Part shown: positions 1 through 7,942 of the stretch, one piece after another | Layout: every line of letters starts with the position of its first letter | Numbering within the stretch: the first letter of the stretch is position 1 | DNA from: Pseudomonas viridiflava | GTDB taxonomy: Bacteria > Pseudomonadota > Gammaproteobacteria > Pseudomonadales > Pseudomonadaceae | DNA length: 64,000 nucleotides | Direction of reading: 5' to 3' | Assembly: GCF_900589395.1 (NCBI RefSeq) | Contig: NZ_UUIS01000055.1 | Coordinates: forward strand, 1-64,000 | Notes under the pieces: model-generated | What the model saw: the letters and a program-made list of their open reading frames with translations, nothing else | Database searches by the model: none | Told to the model about the DNA's origin: nothing | Program-made: the position numbers and the translations under genes

Positions 1-103
1 GAGCATTGGAACCACCTGATCCCATCCCGAACTCAGCAGTGAAACGATGCATCGCCGATGGTAGTGTGGAGCTTCTCCATGTGAGAGTAGGTCATCGTCA
101 AGA
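1..103 (+). rRNA. rrf: 5S ribosomal RNA, 5' end cut by window edge
   Basis: The sequence matches the Pseudomonas 5S core (helix II/III region, loop E, and the GTAGGTCATCGTCAAGA 3' end). The first 16 or so bases lie outside the window. It differs from the second copy mainly in helix II, where GCATT at 3-7 can pair with GATGC at 46-50. A rho-independent terminator follows directly, so this is the usual distal end of an rRNA operon. Confidence 0.95.
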
Positions 104-114
104 TTCAAACCCAG

Positions 115-147
115 AACCCCTGATCGCTTTGCGGTCGGGGGTTTTGT
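115..147 (+). terminator. Rho-independent terminator after first 5S rRNA
   Basis: A G+C-rich stem (AACCCCTGATCGC against GCGGTCGGGGGTT) with a three-base loop is followed by TTTTGTCTTT. It lies 12 bases after the 5S 3' end. A second 5S gene follows downstream, so termination here would need to be partial or the second copy needs its own start. The 62 bases between terminator and next 5S show no clear promoter to me. Confidence 0.85.
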
Positions 148-210
148 CTTTAAGTAGAAGTCACACGAATTCGCTGGAACGTTATTATCGACGTGCCGGC
201 ACACAGAATT

Positions 211-327
211 TCTTGACGACAATAGAGTGCTGGAACCACCTGATCCCATCCCGAACTCAGCAGTGAAACGGTGCATCGCCGATGGTAGTGTGGAGCTTCT
301 CCATGTGAGAGTAGGTCATCGTCAAGA
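211..327 (+). rRNA. rrf: 5S ribosomal RNA, second tandem copy
   Basis: This is a complete 5S gene. TCTTGAC at 211 pairs with GTCAAGA at 321-327 to close helix I. The 5' boundary could be a base or two earlier. It differs from the upstream copy at four positions, three at 228-230 and one at 271, all in the two strands of helix II. Pairing there is kept through G-U wobbles (GTGCT at 227-231 against GGTGC at 270-274). Tandem 5S genes at the end of one rRNA operon are known in pseudomonads. Confidence 0.97.
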
Positions 328-337
328 TTCAATTCCG

Positions 338-369
338 AAACCCCTGATCGCCCTGCGGTCAGGGGTTTT
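338..369 (+). terminator. Rho-independent terminator after second 5S rRNA
   Basis: Stem AAACCCCTGATCGC / GCGGTCAGGGGTTTT with a short CCT loop, followed by TTTTGTTTTT. It is nearly the same as the terminator after the first 5S copy, suggesting that the 5S-terminator unit was duplicated as a block. Confidence 0.88.
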
Positions 370-424
370 GTTTTTGGGTCGAAAAAGTGTCTGGCCCCAA
401 GCAGCGCCCATCAGGAGTCACGCA

Positions 425-1384
425 GTGAACAAGCAATGGATATGCACGGCCGCCTCACCCAGGACACAAGCAGCAGCCCGTCGTACAGCCACTGCCTCGG
501 CACTGGCTGCCCTCGGCCTGATCTGCGGCGTATTGACAGCGCCCACCGCCGTCCAGGCATTCGAGCGTCATACCTGCTCCGAGGAGTGGTACGACGGTAA
601 TATCCACGACTCGGTCCGTGATCGTCGCGTGCCCTACAAGACGCAAGCCTGCCCTGACACCGATACGCCTGTTCCGACCGGTTACCAGGTCATTGACGGG
701 CGTATCTTCTATGTCACCTCGTCGAGCAATCGCTACAGCGACTGTGGCGGTACCGGTGTAGGTTCACTGGGCAAGATATTGATGCCCAAGTGCTACCTGC
801 CAGAAAGGCTGCAAACCCATGAAAACGACGAAAAACGTACGTTCTGGCTGGTGAGCGAGGACGGTGCCCACCTGCGTACACTGGAATCCAGGCAGACCAG
901 CCTGACACCCGTGCAGCAGCGCCGGGCCGCGGCGTATGCCATGGACAGTACATCGGTGTACATGGATTCGGAAAAGATCGAAGGCGCCGACCCCGAAAGT
1001 TTCGAAGTGATCTTCCCCTTTGAGGACGACACCCGTCTGGAAAGGTTCTCGTTCGCCAGGGATCGCCAACACCTGTTTATCAATGGTGCGCCCGTGGCGC
1101 TCCTTGACCTGACACAGCTGAAGTGGCTATCGGTGCCGTGTACCGGCGAGAAAATGGAGTGTGACAACACCCAGTACTCGGCCCCCATGATCGGCAAGAT
1201 CGGGCGCGACATCCTGTACCTGGATTACGGTGCAAGCCCTACCGTCTTTCCCGGCCTGGCAACGCCGGACATCGAATGCTCACGCAAAGGCTTCAAGAAT
1301 TACTGCGCCAGCGCCGGCAAGCGCTACCTGTTCGAGGCGGGGGTCATGACCCCGGCCAAGCTGGTGGTGCAACCGGCTGAATAA
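425..1384 (+). CDS. Exported DKNYY-domain protein
   Basis: The protein has 319 residues. I place the start at GTG 425 because AGGAG lies 7 bases upstream; the frame stays open back into the 5S gene, but that part cannot be coding. An N-terminal Arg/Ala-rich stretch, a hydrophobic segment at about residues 24-42 and Ala-Val-Gln-Ala at 42-45 form a plausible Sec signal peptide. The mature part has several Cys residues and DKNYY-family phrases (YAMDSTSVYMDSEKIEGADP, then FARDRQHLFINGAPV). The family is of unknown function and is thought to form beta-repeats in the envelope. The gene stands alone between the rRNA operon and a convergent operon. Confidence 0.85.
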   Translation: MNKQWICTAASPRTQAAARRTATASALAALGLICGVLTAPTAVQAFERHTCSEEWYDGNIHDSVRDRRVPYKTQACPDTDTPVPTGYQVIDGRIFYVTSSSNRYSDCGGTGVGSLGKILMPKCYLPERLQTHENDEKRTFWLVSEDGAHLRTLESRQTSLTPVQQRRAAAYAMDSTSVYMDSEKIEGADPESFEVIFPFEDDTRLERFSFARDRQHLFINGAPVALLDLTQLKWLSVPCTGEKMECDNTQYSAPMIGKIGRDILYLDYGASPTVFPGLATPDIECSRKGFKNYCASAGKRYLFEAGVMTPAKLVVQPAE

Positions 1385-1398
1385 AGCCCGCGTGAATG

Positions 1399-1425
1399 TT
1401 CGCCCGGCGCCAGGCACCGGGCGAG
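1399..1425. terminator. Possible hairpin between convergent genes
   Basis: TCGCCCGG at 1400-1407 pairs with CCGGGCGA at 1417-1424. It lies in the 56-base gap between the convergent DKNYY and pvfD-like genes. No T-run follows on either strand, so a role in termination or mRNA 3'-end protection is only possible. Confidence 0.35.
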
Positions 1426-1440
1426 CTCAGTGAGCAAGCG

Positions 1441-1917
1441 TCAGCCGAACAGGCTGCGCAGGTTATTCATCGAAGTGTCGGCAAAACCCTGCAGAAATGT
1501 CTCAAAGCCGGCCAGGTCCTGGTCGGCATCAGCCTGCGGATCGGCCACGATGGTCCAGGTCACCCTGCTGGACTGCTCATCGACCGGCGTCACTGTCATC
1601 GCAGCCCACAGGTTACCGACCCCCAGACTGGTGTAGATCAACGTCCAGGTCATGCAGCGGGCCTGATCATCCCGAGTGTTCAACTGCTCGACGGCCACAT
1701 GACCGTCCTTGAAGCGTTTATGGCGCACCGAGCCTGGCCCCTGGCCGATCACCTCGATGTCCTCAAGACCCGGCACAAACGCCTGAAAACCACCAAAGTC
1801 ACCCGCCACGGCCCAGGCGCGCGTGGCGTCGGCCGCGACCTGCACGCTGGACACCACCCGGCAGGCGGTGGCGTTATGGATACGGGTGTCGGGTTGCAGT
1901 GCTGTGAATACAGTCAT
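1441..1917 (-). CDS. pvfD: SRPBCC/polyketide cyclase-like protein, PvfD/MgoD type
   Basis: The protein has 158 residues. The start is ATG at 1917, preceded by GGAG at a spacing of 6; a longer frame to 1959 would run into the NRPS gene. It reads as a START/SRPBCC-fold (lipid-transport, polyketide-cyclase-like) domain: a conserved N-terminal VVSSVQVAADATRAWAVAGD segment, central beta strands, and a long C-terminal helix ending in TSMNNLRSLFG. It is the last gene of the four-gene pvf/mgo-like operon, 28 bases after the NRPS stop. In P. syringae the equivalent mgoD belongs to the mangotoxin-generating operon. Its exact chemical role is unsettled. Confidence 0.85.
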   Translation of the reverse strand: MTVFTALQPDTRIHNATACRVVSSVQVAADATRAWAVAGDFGGFQAFVPGLEDIEVIGQGPGSVRHKRFKDGHVAVEQLNTRDDQARCMTWTLIYTSLGVGNLWAAMTVTPVDEQSSRVTWTIVADPQADADQDLAGFETFLQGFADTSMNNLRSLFG

Positions 1918-1945
1918 GTCGTTCTCCGTTGTTTCAACAGTAAGG

Positions 1946-4900
1946 TCAGATAAAGGCAATTTCTTTCAGGTAGGTGCAGCCCTTGCTCAGCAGCGCCGGC
2001 GTCTTGTGCGGGTAGTGCTCGCCCATCTGGTGAATACCGGCCAGGGCGTTGTGGTACTCGATCATCGAAATGTCGCCGATGTCCTCTTCAAAGCCATCCA
2101 GGTAGAAGCCCAGGACACCGAACAGCGCGTTCTGGCTGTCGACCCGACCCAGTTGGGCCTGCCACTGCGCGACGCTGACCAGCTCGAACTTTCGGCCGGC
2201 GTCCCGAAAGGCCTGTACATAGCTGCCCCAGCTCAACGGTTCAGGGTTATGCAGGTTGAACACCGCGCGGCTGGCCTGGTAACGGCTGGCATGAAAGCCG
2301 ATGAAGCGGGCCAGGAAATCCACGGGCATCAAGTCGAAATTGATAGCGAAATCCGGCACCTGGCCCAGCTGCAGCGAGCCTTTGAGCATCAGCATCAACC
2401 GATTTTTCTGCGGCTGGCAGACCCCGGTGACGCTGTTGAAGGCAATGTTGCCGGGACGATAGATATTCACCCACGCCCCCAGGCCACGCGCCTGCTCCAG
2501 CACCCGCTCGGCCACCCATTTGGACAGGTTGTAGCCGTTCTTGATGTAGATCGGCGGGGTCGCGGCCGCCGGTTGCTCCAGCACGCTGCCCGCGGCATCG
2601 ACGGCACTGGACGCCGACAGCGTCGAGACAAAATTGAACACTTTCTTGCTGCGTCCCTCGCACAGCTTCAGGCACTCGAAAATCGGCGCCACGTTGTCGC
2701 GGGCCAGCGCTTCGTAATCCTGCACGTGATTGACGTTGGCGGCGTTGTGCACCAGCGCGCCGAACTCACGGTCCAGCCGTTCATACACCGCCTCGTCCAG
2801 GCCCAGGCGCGGCTGCGTGACATCGCCGGCATGGAGGCTCACCCGGCTCAGGTCCAGATGCTCCAGGCGGTTTTCCTGCAATGCCTGCATGAAACGTTCA
2901 TGCGCACTCACGCCGTTGCCCTCACGCACCAGGCAGGCCACCTCGGTCGCGCCCCAATCGAGCAGCGCCTGCACGATGTGCACGCCGAGAAAGCCATTGG
3001 CGCCCGTGACGATCACCTTGTGCACATCGCCCAGCGCACTAATGGGCAGCACCGGCAAATGCAGCGGTGCGCTGGCATCGCGCAAGGCCTGCGGGCTGAC
3101 TGTCCAGCTCGCGCCCGCGTCGCTGCCCAGCAACCGCGCCAGGGTCTGGATGCTCGGCGCCTCGATAAAGCGGTTGATCGCAATACTGCGCCCGAACTGC
3201 TCGCGGACCCCCAGCAACAGGCGCGACAACAGGATCGAATGCCCGCCCAGATTGAAGAAGCTCTCATCAGTGGCAATGTCCTGCGCCGGCAGCTCCAGCA
3301 ACTCGGCCCACAACGCCTGCAGACGCTGTTGCTGCTCATTGTCGGGCCGGCGACGCGGCCCGGCCCCGGCAATCTTCAACGGCATCTTCAGCAGCGCCAG
3401 GCGGTCGACCTTGCCATTGCCGGCAAACGGCAAATGCTCCAGCACGGTATACAGCGTGGGCTGCATGTAGTCTGGCAACAAACGCTGCACATGATCCTTG
3501 AGCGTTTGCAGCGTGGTCGTCAGCCGGGCGTCATGGGGCTGGGCGACAAAGGCCAGGATCCGCCGTTGCTCGTCAATCACCACCGCCACCTGGCGAAACA
3601 GCTGCGCGCTGCGCAAGCCATGCTCGATTTCCTCAGGCTCGACCCGGAAACCCCGGATCTTGACCTGATTGTCTCGCCGCCCAGCCAGCTCGATGCCGTC
3701 CGCGGTCCACTTGCCCAGGTCACCGGTGCGATAGGCACGCAAGCGCTGGCCATCGGGCAATGCCAGCTCGACATAGCGCTCGGCGCTTAGCTGTGGATGG
3801 TTGATGTACCCCAATCCCACGCCGGGCCCGGCAATGTACAACTCACCCTGCACGTGTTCGGCCACCGGCTGCAGGTCCTCATCAAGAATCCACACCTGGC
3901 TGTTGGCAATCGGCCGGCCCAGGCTACGGTTGCTGCTGCCCGCCGCGAATGGCCGGGCCGTGACCAGCACCGTGGCCTCGGTCGGTCCATACAGGTTGTA
4001 GAAGTGGCACTGTCCGGCCAGGCGGTCGATCACATACGGCTCGCAGACATCGCCACCGGTCACCAGGTGCGTCAGGCCCAGCGGTTCCTCCAGCGGCAAC
4101 AGGCTCAGCAGTGCCGGGGGCAGAAACGCGTGGCTGATACCCTCGCGCAGCAGGGCCAGCAGTTGCAGCGGGTCGCGGCGCTGATCCTCGTCGGCGACGA
4201 CCAGTTCGGCGCCACTGAGCAGGGTGGGGAAGATGTCGATTACCGACGAGTCGAAACTCAAGGTCGAGAACTGCAAGACCCGGCTGTGCTCGGACAGCGC
4301 CACATAGTCGGCATACCAGGCCGTGAAGTGGCTGAGATTATGCTGGCTAAGCAACACGCCCTTGGGCTGGCCAGTGGTGCCTGAAGTGTAGAGCGCCATG
4401 CACGGGCTGTTGTTGTGCGGCACTGTCTGCACCCGCGGCTGGTCGCACGGCGTCACGGCGATGGCGGCAATGTCCAGCGCCGCGAACCCGGCGGCAGCCA
4501 GCGGATGCCCGCCGTCGTGCAGCAGCAACACAGCCCCGGCATTTTCCAGAATGTACTGCTGGCGTTGCAGTGGCTGGTTGGGGTCCAGCGGCAGGTAGAT
4601 CGCGCCGCTGCCCAGAATCGCCAGCACACCGGCAAACAACGCCACCGACTTGGGCAGGCAGATGCCCACCACCGGCGCAGCGTGCCCTTGGCGCAGCGTG
4701 GCCAGGCGAGCCAGCAACGCTTGCTGGATGGCCACCGCCTGCGCCTGTAGCTGCCCATAACTGAGCGTCTGTCCGCCCAGCGTCAGCGCCGGGCGTTCGG
4801 CGAACACGGTCAGGCTGTGCGCCAGGCGGGTGCTCAACGGCGTATCAGCCACCGCCAGCAAGGCCGGGTGCGCGGTCTGGTTCAAGCGATGCTTGAACAC

Positions 4901-5404
4901 CAGCCGCTCCAGCGCGTGCAAACCCTCCAGCGGCACGGGCGGTGCCGCTGTCACTTCGCCCAGACCGGCAAAATAATCCGCATCCCGGGACAGCCGGCTG
5001 ACCTGCAAGGCCAGCAGGTCCACCAGCGTTGCCACGGTGTCATCGCGCAACTGCCGGCCATTGCCTGCCGCCTGCGCGGGCTGCCATTGGTGCACGATCA
5101 GGCGCCGGCTCCGGGCGCGGCCATGCCAGCACAACAGCGCCAGCGTGGGCAGGCTTTGCGAGCCATCGGTCTTGAACCCGAGCCGCAGGCTCAGGCAATG
5201 CCCGGCGGCCAGCGCATCCAGGCGCCTCTCATCCAGCGCCAGGCTGCCGTCGTCGATCAGCAGTGCAGGCTCATCGACTGCCTGCGCGCGCACAGCCTGC
5301 GGATCGCGCCAGTGATGCACGGCATGGCCGTGGTCCAGCAGCTCATGGTGCAGCGCCTCCAGCACGCCGCTGCAACCGATCAGTACAATCTCCAGGCGTC
5401 TCAT
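1946..5404 (-). CDS. pvfC: Single-module NRPS (A-T-thioester reductase), PvfC/MgoA type
   Basis: The protein has 1152 residues. The start ATG at 5404 overlaps the upstream stop as ATGA; the frame extends to 5731 but only inside the upstream gene. Residues 1-185 form an N-terminal region without an obvious catalytic motif. The adenylation domain covers about 190-675 (LYTSGTTGQPKG at 338, YRTGD at 558, GKVDR at 664). The carrier domain is at about 685-755 with LGGHS and Ser723. The NAD(P)-dependent thioester reductase runs from about 795 to the end (VTGANGFLG at 799, catalytic YNLSK with Tyr958 and Lys962). There is no condensation domain, so it should load one amino acid and release it reductively as an aldehyde. 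My reading of the specificity pocket (D-S-I-F-V-G-L-V-L-K) is hydrophobic, fitting the Val or Leu known for pvf/mgo enzymes. It should act with PvfB to make N-oxidised signals (leudiazen/valdiazen, pyrazine N-oxides). Confidence 0.93.
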   Translation of the reverse strand: MRRLEIVLIGCSGVLEALHHELLDHGHAVHHWRDPQAVRAQAVDEPALLIDDGSLALDERRLDALAAGHCLSLRLGFKTDGSQSLPTLALLCWHGRARSRRLIVHQWQPAQAAGNGRQLRDDTVATLVDLLALQVSRLSRDADYFAGLGEVTAAPPVPLEGLHALERLVFKHRLNQTAHPALLAVADTPLSTRLAHSLTVFAERPALTLGGQTLSYGQLQAQAVAIQQALLARLATLRQGHAAPVVGICLPKSVALFAGVLAILGSGAIYLPLDPNQPLQRQQYILENAGAVLLLHDGGHPLAAAGFAALDIAAIAVTPCDQPRVQTVPHNNSPCMALYTSGTTGQPKGVLLSQHNLSHFTAWYADYVALSEHSRVLQFSTLSFDSSVIDIFPTLLSGAELVVADEDQRRDPLQLLALLREGISHAFLPPALLSLLPLEEPLGLTHLVTGGDVCEPYVIDRLAGQCHFYNLYGPTEATVLVTARPFAAGSSNRSLGRPIANSQVWILDEDLQPVAEHVQGELYIAGPGVGLGYINHPQLSAERYVELALPDGQRLRAYRTGDLGKWTADGIELAGRRDNQVKIRGFRVEPEEIEHGLRSAQLFRQVAVVIDEQRRILAFVAQPHDARLTTTLQTLKDHVQRLLPDYMQPTLYTVLEHLPFAGNGKVDRLALLKMPLKIAGAGPRRRPDNEQQQRLQALWAELLELPAQDIATDESFFNLGGHSILLSRLLLGVREQFGRSIAINRFIEAPSIQTLARLLGSDAGASWTVSPQALRDASAPLHLPVLPISALGDVHKVIVTGANGFLGVHIVQALLDWGATEVACLVREGNGVSAHERFMQALQENRLEHLDLSRVSLHAGDVTQPRLGLDEAVYERLDREFGALVHNAANVNHVQDYEALARDNVAPIFECLKLCEGRSKKVFNFVSTLSASSAVDAAGSVLEQPAAATPPIYIKNGYNLSKWVAERVLEQARGLGAWVNIYRPGNIAFNSVTGVCQPQKNRLMLMLKGSLQLGQVPDFAINFDLMPVDFLARFIGFHASRYQASRAVFNLHNPEPLSWGSYVQAFRDAGRKFELVSVAQWQAQLGRVDSQNALFGVLGFYLDGFEEDIGDISMIEYHNALAGIHQMGEHYPHKTPALLSKGCTYLKEIAFI

Positions 5405-6348
5405 GCGTACACCTCGCCAGCGGGCAGGTAGTCGACCAGGGCCTGACGCACACAAGGCGCTTCCAGCATCGTGCTGTTGCGAAAGAAGCGCACGATATTG
5501 CCCACCAGCGGGTGATGGCTGCTGATCGGAAAGCTCAACGCCAGGGTTTCCGCCTTCAGGGCCTGCTTCACGACCTCGGCCACCGGCAGGTGATTGATGA
5601 GGATGAAGTCGAAGCCGTTCTGGATCTCGTTGGTCAGGTACTGGTCGATGAACACCGGCAGGATCTGCGCGATGGCGGCACGGTCCGCCGGCGCGGCGGT
5701 CTGCCAATAGATACGCACCAGGCGTGTCCAAAAGCCCGAGTGACGGCCTTCATCGAGCAGGTGATCGGCCATCAGGCCCTTGACCGACTGCTTGACCGTA
5801 TCGTCCTTGGCAAACGCGGCCACATCGTGGGTCACGGTGTTCTCGGCAATGGCCACGCAAATCAGCTCCACGGCACTGCGCAGGTGTTCAGGCGCCTGTG
5901 CCAGGGCCGCCGGGATGGCCCGGCTCAGCTCGATTTGCGTTGGCAACGTGATCGGCTCGATACCGGTCAGGGCAATGGTCTGTTGCATGAAGTCCATCGC
6001 CACCAAGGCGTGGTAATCCTCATCGACCACCACGCTCATGGCATCGAAGCGGCACGCGAACGGGAAACGGATCGCAAAGCGGTCCTTGGCGATGCTGCGC
6101 GCGGTCTTGTCGACGATCTCGGTCTCGAAGATCACCACGTCGTTGATGAATTTGTAGAGGCTCTGGACCAGCGCGTAATCGCGCAGTGCCGGGCACTGGC
6201 GGGTGAAGGTTTCGCTGAGCACCAGCGGCTGGCGGCTCAGTGGATAGATCAAGCGTTCATCGTCCTCGACGATGCGCCGTGGGCGCGTACGAATCGTGGC
6301 GCGCGCTTCCCAGGCATCGACGAATGACACGTAGTCTTCGGCTTTCAT
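5401..6348 (-). CDS. pvfB: AurF-like diiron N-oxygenase, PvfB/MgoC type
   Basis: The protein has 315 residues. ATG at 6348 has AGGA about 8 bases upstream, and the stop overlaps the NRPS start (ATGA), implying translational coupling. The sequence has the ferritin-like diiron ligand series of p-aminobenzoate N-oxygenases: Glu in FETEIV, Glu/Asp and His in DEDYHALV, Glu and His in IAENTVTHD, and His-x6-His in ADHLLDEGRHSGFW. The family oxidises amines to hydroxylamine, nitroso or nitro products. In the pvf/mgo/ham pathways this enzyme supplies the N-oxidation behind diazeniumdiolate and pyrazine N-oxide signals. It sits between the haem-oxygenase-like gene and the NRPS, the canonical order. Confidence 0.9.
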   Translation of the reverse strand: MKAEDYVSFVDAWEARATIRTRPRRIVEDDERLIYPLSRQPLVLSETFTRQCPALRDYALVQSLYKFINDVVIFETEIVDKTARSIAKDRFAIRFPFACRFDAMSVVVDEDYHALVAMDFMQQTIALTGIEPITLPTQIELSRAIPAALAQAPEHLRSAVELICVAIAENTVTHDVAAFAKDDTVKQSVKGLMADHLLDEGRHSGFWTRLVRIYWQTAAPADRAAIAQILPVFIDQYLTNEIQNGFDFILINHLPVAEVVKQALKAETLALSFPISSHHPLVGNIVRFFRNSTMLEAPCVRQALVDYLPAGEVYA

Positions 6349-6385
6349 GATGGCGTCCTTTCAGGCGGCAGGGGGCGGCGATGCG

Positions 6386-7162
6386 TCATGCGCTGGCCTG
6401 CATCAGTGGGGCGTGCAGGTTCCGGCGCAGGGTGTCCCACAGCGCCATGCGGCTTTCCACGGCGGCGATTGCCGCCTGGTACACCTCGTGCTCACGTTGC
6501 TCGTCGCCGGCCACCAGGCGTGCCAGCAGATGCTCGGCCGCCGGACCATGGTCCTCGGAATCGAGTTCGATATGCCGTTGCAGGTAGTAGCGAAAGGTCG
6601 GCGCCTGCGCGGTGCCGATATTCCATTTATCGAGCAGGGTCTGGAACATGGCCGGGATCACACTTTCCCGCCCGTGCAGGAACGAGGCGGCGACACAGTG
6701 CGCCGGTGCATGCAGGGCCGTGTCCAGGGTCTGGGTGACGAACCTTGCGGCGCCCGGGTCGGCATTGACCCGTTGCAAGGCGGTGGCGTAATGCACGCCC
6801 TGGCGTTGCAATTCGATGAAGCGCTCCGCTTGCGTGGTGCTGGCGCCAATCTCGCGCATGGCATCCAGGTACAGTTCAAAGTGGCTGTAGTGGCCGTGCC
6901 CGGGCCGTTCATCCGACTCTTCGCCGAGCACAATGTCATTGATCAGGCGTGCGGCGGCAGGGTCGCGCGGCGGCAGCCACGGCAGTTGCGTACACGTCAG
7001 TTCCTGTTGCAGGCGCTTGGTCAGCGACATGAAGTCCCAGACGGCGAATACATGCGTCTCCATAAAGCGACGCAACACCGGCAAGGCATCGATTTCGGAA
7101 AAAACGGGGTGCTGGCTAAGTTCTTTTTTCTTGCGTTCAAGTTGATTTTTCTGACAAGTCAT
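6386..7162 (-). CDS. pvfA: Haem-oxygenase-like (DUF3050) protein, PvfA/MgoB type
   Basis: The protein has 258 residues from ATG 7162, the most likely start because homologue-like sequence begins with the charged helix there. The frame continues to 7255 and the ribosome site (GGGAT, about 6 bases away) is weak, so an earlier start is possible. It is helical with the metal-ligand pattern of haem-oxygenase-like oxidases: Glu in [13 protein letters not shown], His in GHYSHFEL, and [19 protein letters not shown] near the C-terminus. In mgo/pvf clusters this protein is needed for signal production, but its reaction is less clear than that of PvfB. It is the first gene of the operon, with a long upstream region. 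Confidence 0.86.
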   Translation of the reverse strand: MTCQKNQLERKKKELSQHPVFSEIDALPVLRRFMETHVFAVWDFMSLTKRLQQELTCTQLPWLPPRDPAAARLINDIVLGEESDERPGHGHYSHFELYLDAMREIGASTTQAERFIELQRQGVHYATALQRVNADPGAARFVTQTLDTALHAPAHCVAASFLHGRESVIPAMFQTLLDKWNIGTAQAPTFRYYLQRHIELDSEDHGPAAEHLLARLVAGDEQREHEVYQAAIAAVESRMALWDTLRRNLHAPLMQASA

Positions 7163-7471
7163 GACGGTATCCCGGGGTTGTAAGTGCACCGGAAAGTTGC
7201 AACTCTGCATGCCTGTTTCGCACCGTTGGCAACATTCCATGTTGGTTGCAGCCACCTTGACTTCATGAACTTGAGGCGAGCGAAAGCCGACGTGGTCATA
7301 CGTCGATCCTTCGGGTTTACGTCATGTTTCACGGGGTGTCAGCGCGTGTTTAAACGCGCAGGTGGCCTGCGGCACAACCGGCGTGCAGAACAGTCGACGT
7401 GTTTCGATAACGGTTCATGTACCGGCTGCCAATAAAAGTTAAAGCACTTGTAATCCGGATCGCAATGTTTT

Positions 7472-7501
7472 TTTATATTATTTTAAATGTGTGTTTTTCA
7501 A
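7472..7501 (-). promoter_or_regulatory. Sigma-70-type promoter candidate for the pvf operon
   Basis: On the minus strand TTGAAA (7501-7496) and TATAAA (7477-7472) are separated by 18 bases, each matching the consensus at five of six positions, within an A+T-rich stretch. Transcription would start near 7465, giving a leader of about 300 bases before the chosen pvfA start. This is read by eye; a start site has not been measured. Confidence 0.55.
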
Positions 7502-7518
7502 GTATGAAGAGGGCCGTA

Positions 7519-7540
7519 TAAAACATGTCATTATGTTTTA
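7519..7540. promoter_or_regulatory. 22-bp palindrome upstream of the pvf promoter
   Basis: TAAAACAT and ATGTTTTA form perfect 8-bp inverted arms around the 6-base spacer GTCATT. The centre is about 64 bases upstream of the predicted transcription start, where an activator often binds. The pvf/mgo pathway is known to regulate itself and other genes through its product, so a regulator site here would make sense. The bound protein is unknown. Confidence 0.5.
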
Positions 7541-7942
7541 CAGGCGCGTGAGTGATCCTTTCGGCCAATAACAGCCAAAATTGAAGTTAATGAACGAATG
7601 CCTCGTTCGGCGTCACTCTCGGGGCGGATTGATTAAGTTTTCATCTCGGGGTGGGCGATAGGCGAAGACCACTCGCTATCTGGCGGCCCTGGGCAAGAAC
7701 TCCTTTTGCCGTGTCGTTCAAACAGATGAACACTGTCCTGTGCCGCTTGGGCTGTTCAGGCGCGTCCCGGCCGACACCATGCGCATGGCGCAGCCGGGAT
7801 CAATGCGAGTTTGCCTTATCCGTCAGGCAGTCCAGGCAAATGGCCAGAAAAAAGGCGAGCGCACAGCCCGGGCGCTCTACCGGGCTGGCGAATAGGTCAG
7901 ATCATGATCAGGAGCGAGTCGGGCAGCATGCAGCCCGGTGCG

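Larger units (their letters stand above)
7163..7942. other. 780-base gene-free region holding the pvf promoter
   Basis: No ORF here looks like a protein. The part at about 7430-7560 is strikingly A+T-rich against its surroundings and contains the promoter and palindrome listed separately. The part at 7620-7940 is G+C-rich; it has an 8-bp stem (CAGCCCGG at 7864 with CCGGGCTG at 7880) 55 bases past the GntR stop, and an A-run at 7848-7853 that would be a T-run on the minus strand. That could be a weak terminator for the GntR gene. Confidence 0.6.

Noticed and set aside
227-424. Upstream in-frame extension of the DKNYY gene
   Set aside because: It covers the second 5S gene and its terminator. 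GTG 425 has its own AGGAG and begins the signal peptide.
5405-5731. N-terminal extension of the NRPS
   Set aside because: It lies inside the AurF-like gene in another frame. ATG 5404 overlaps that gene's stop in the usual coupled way.
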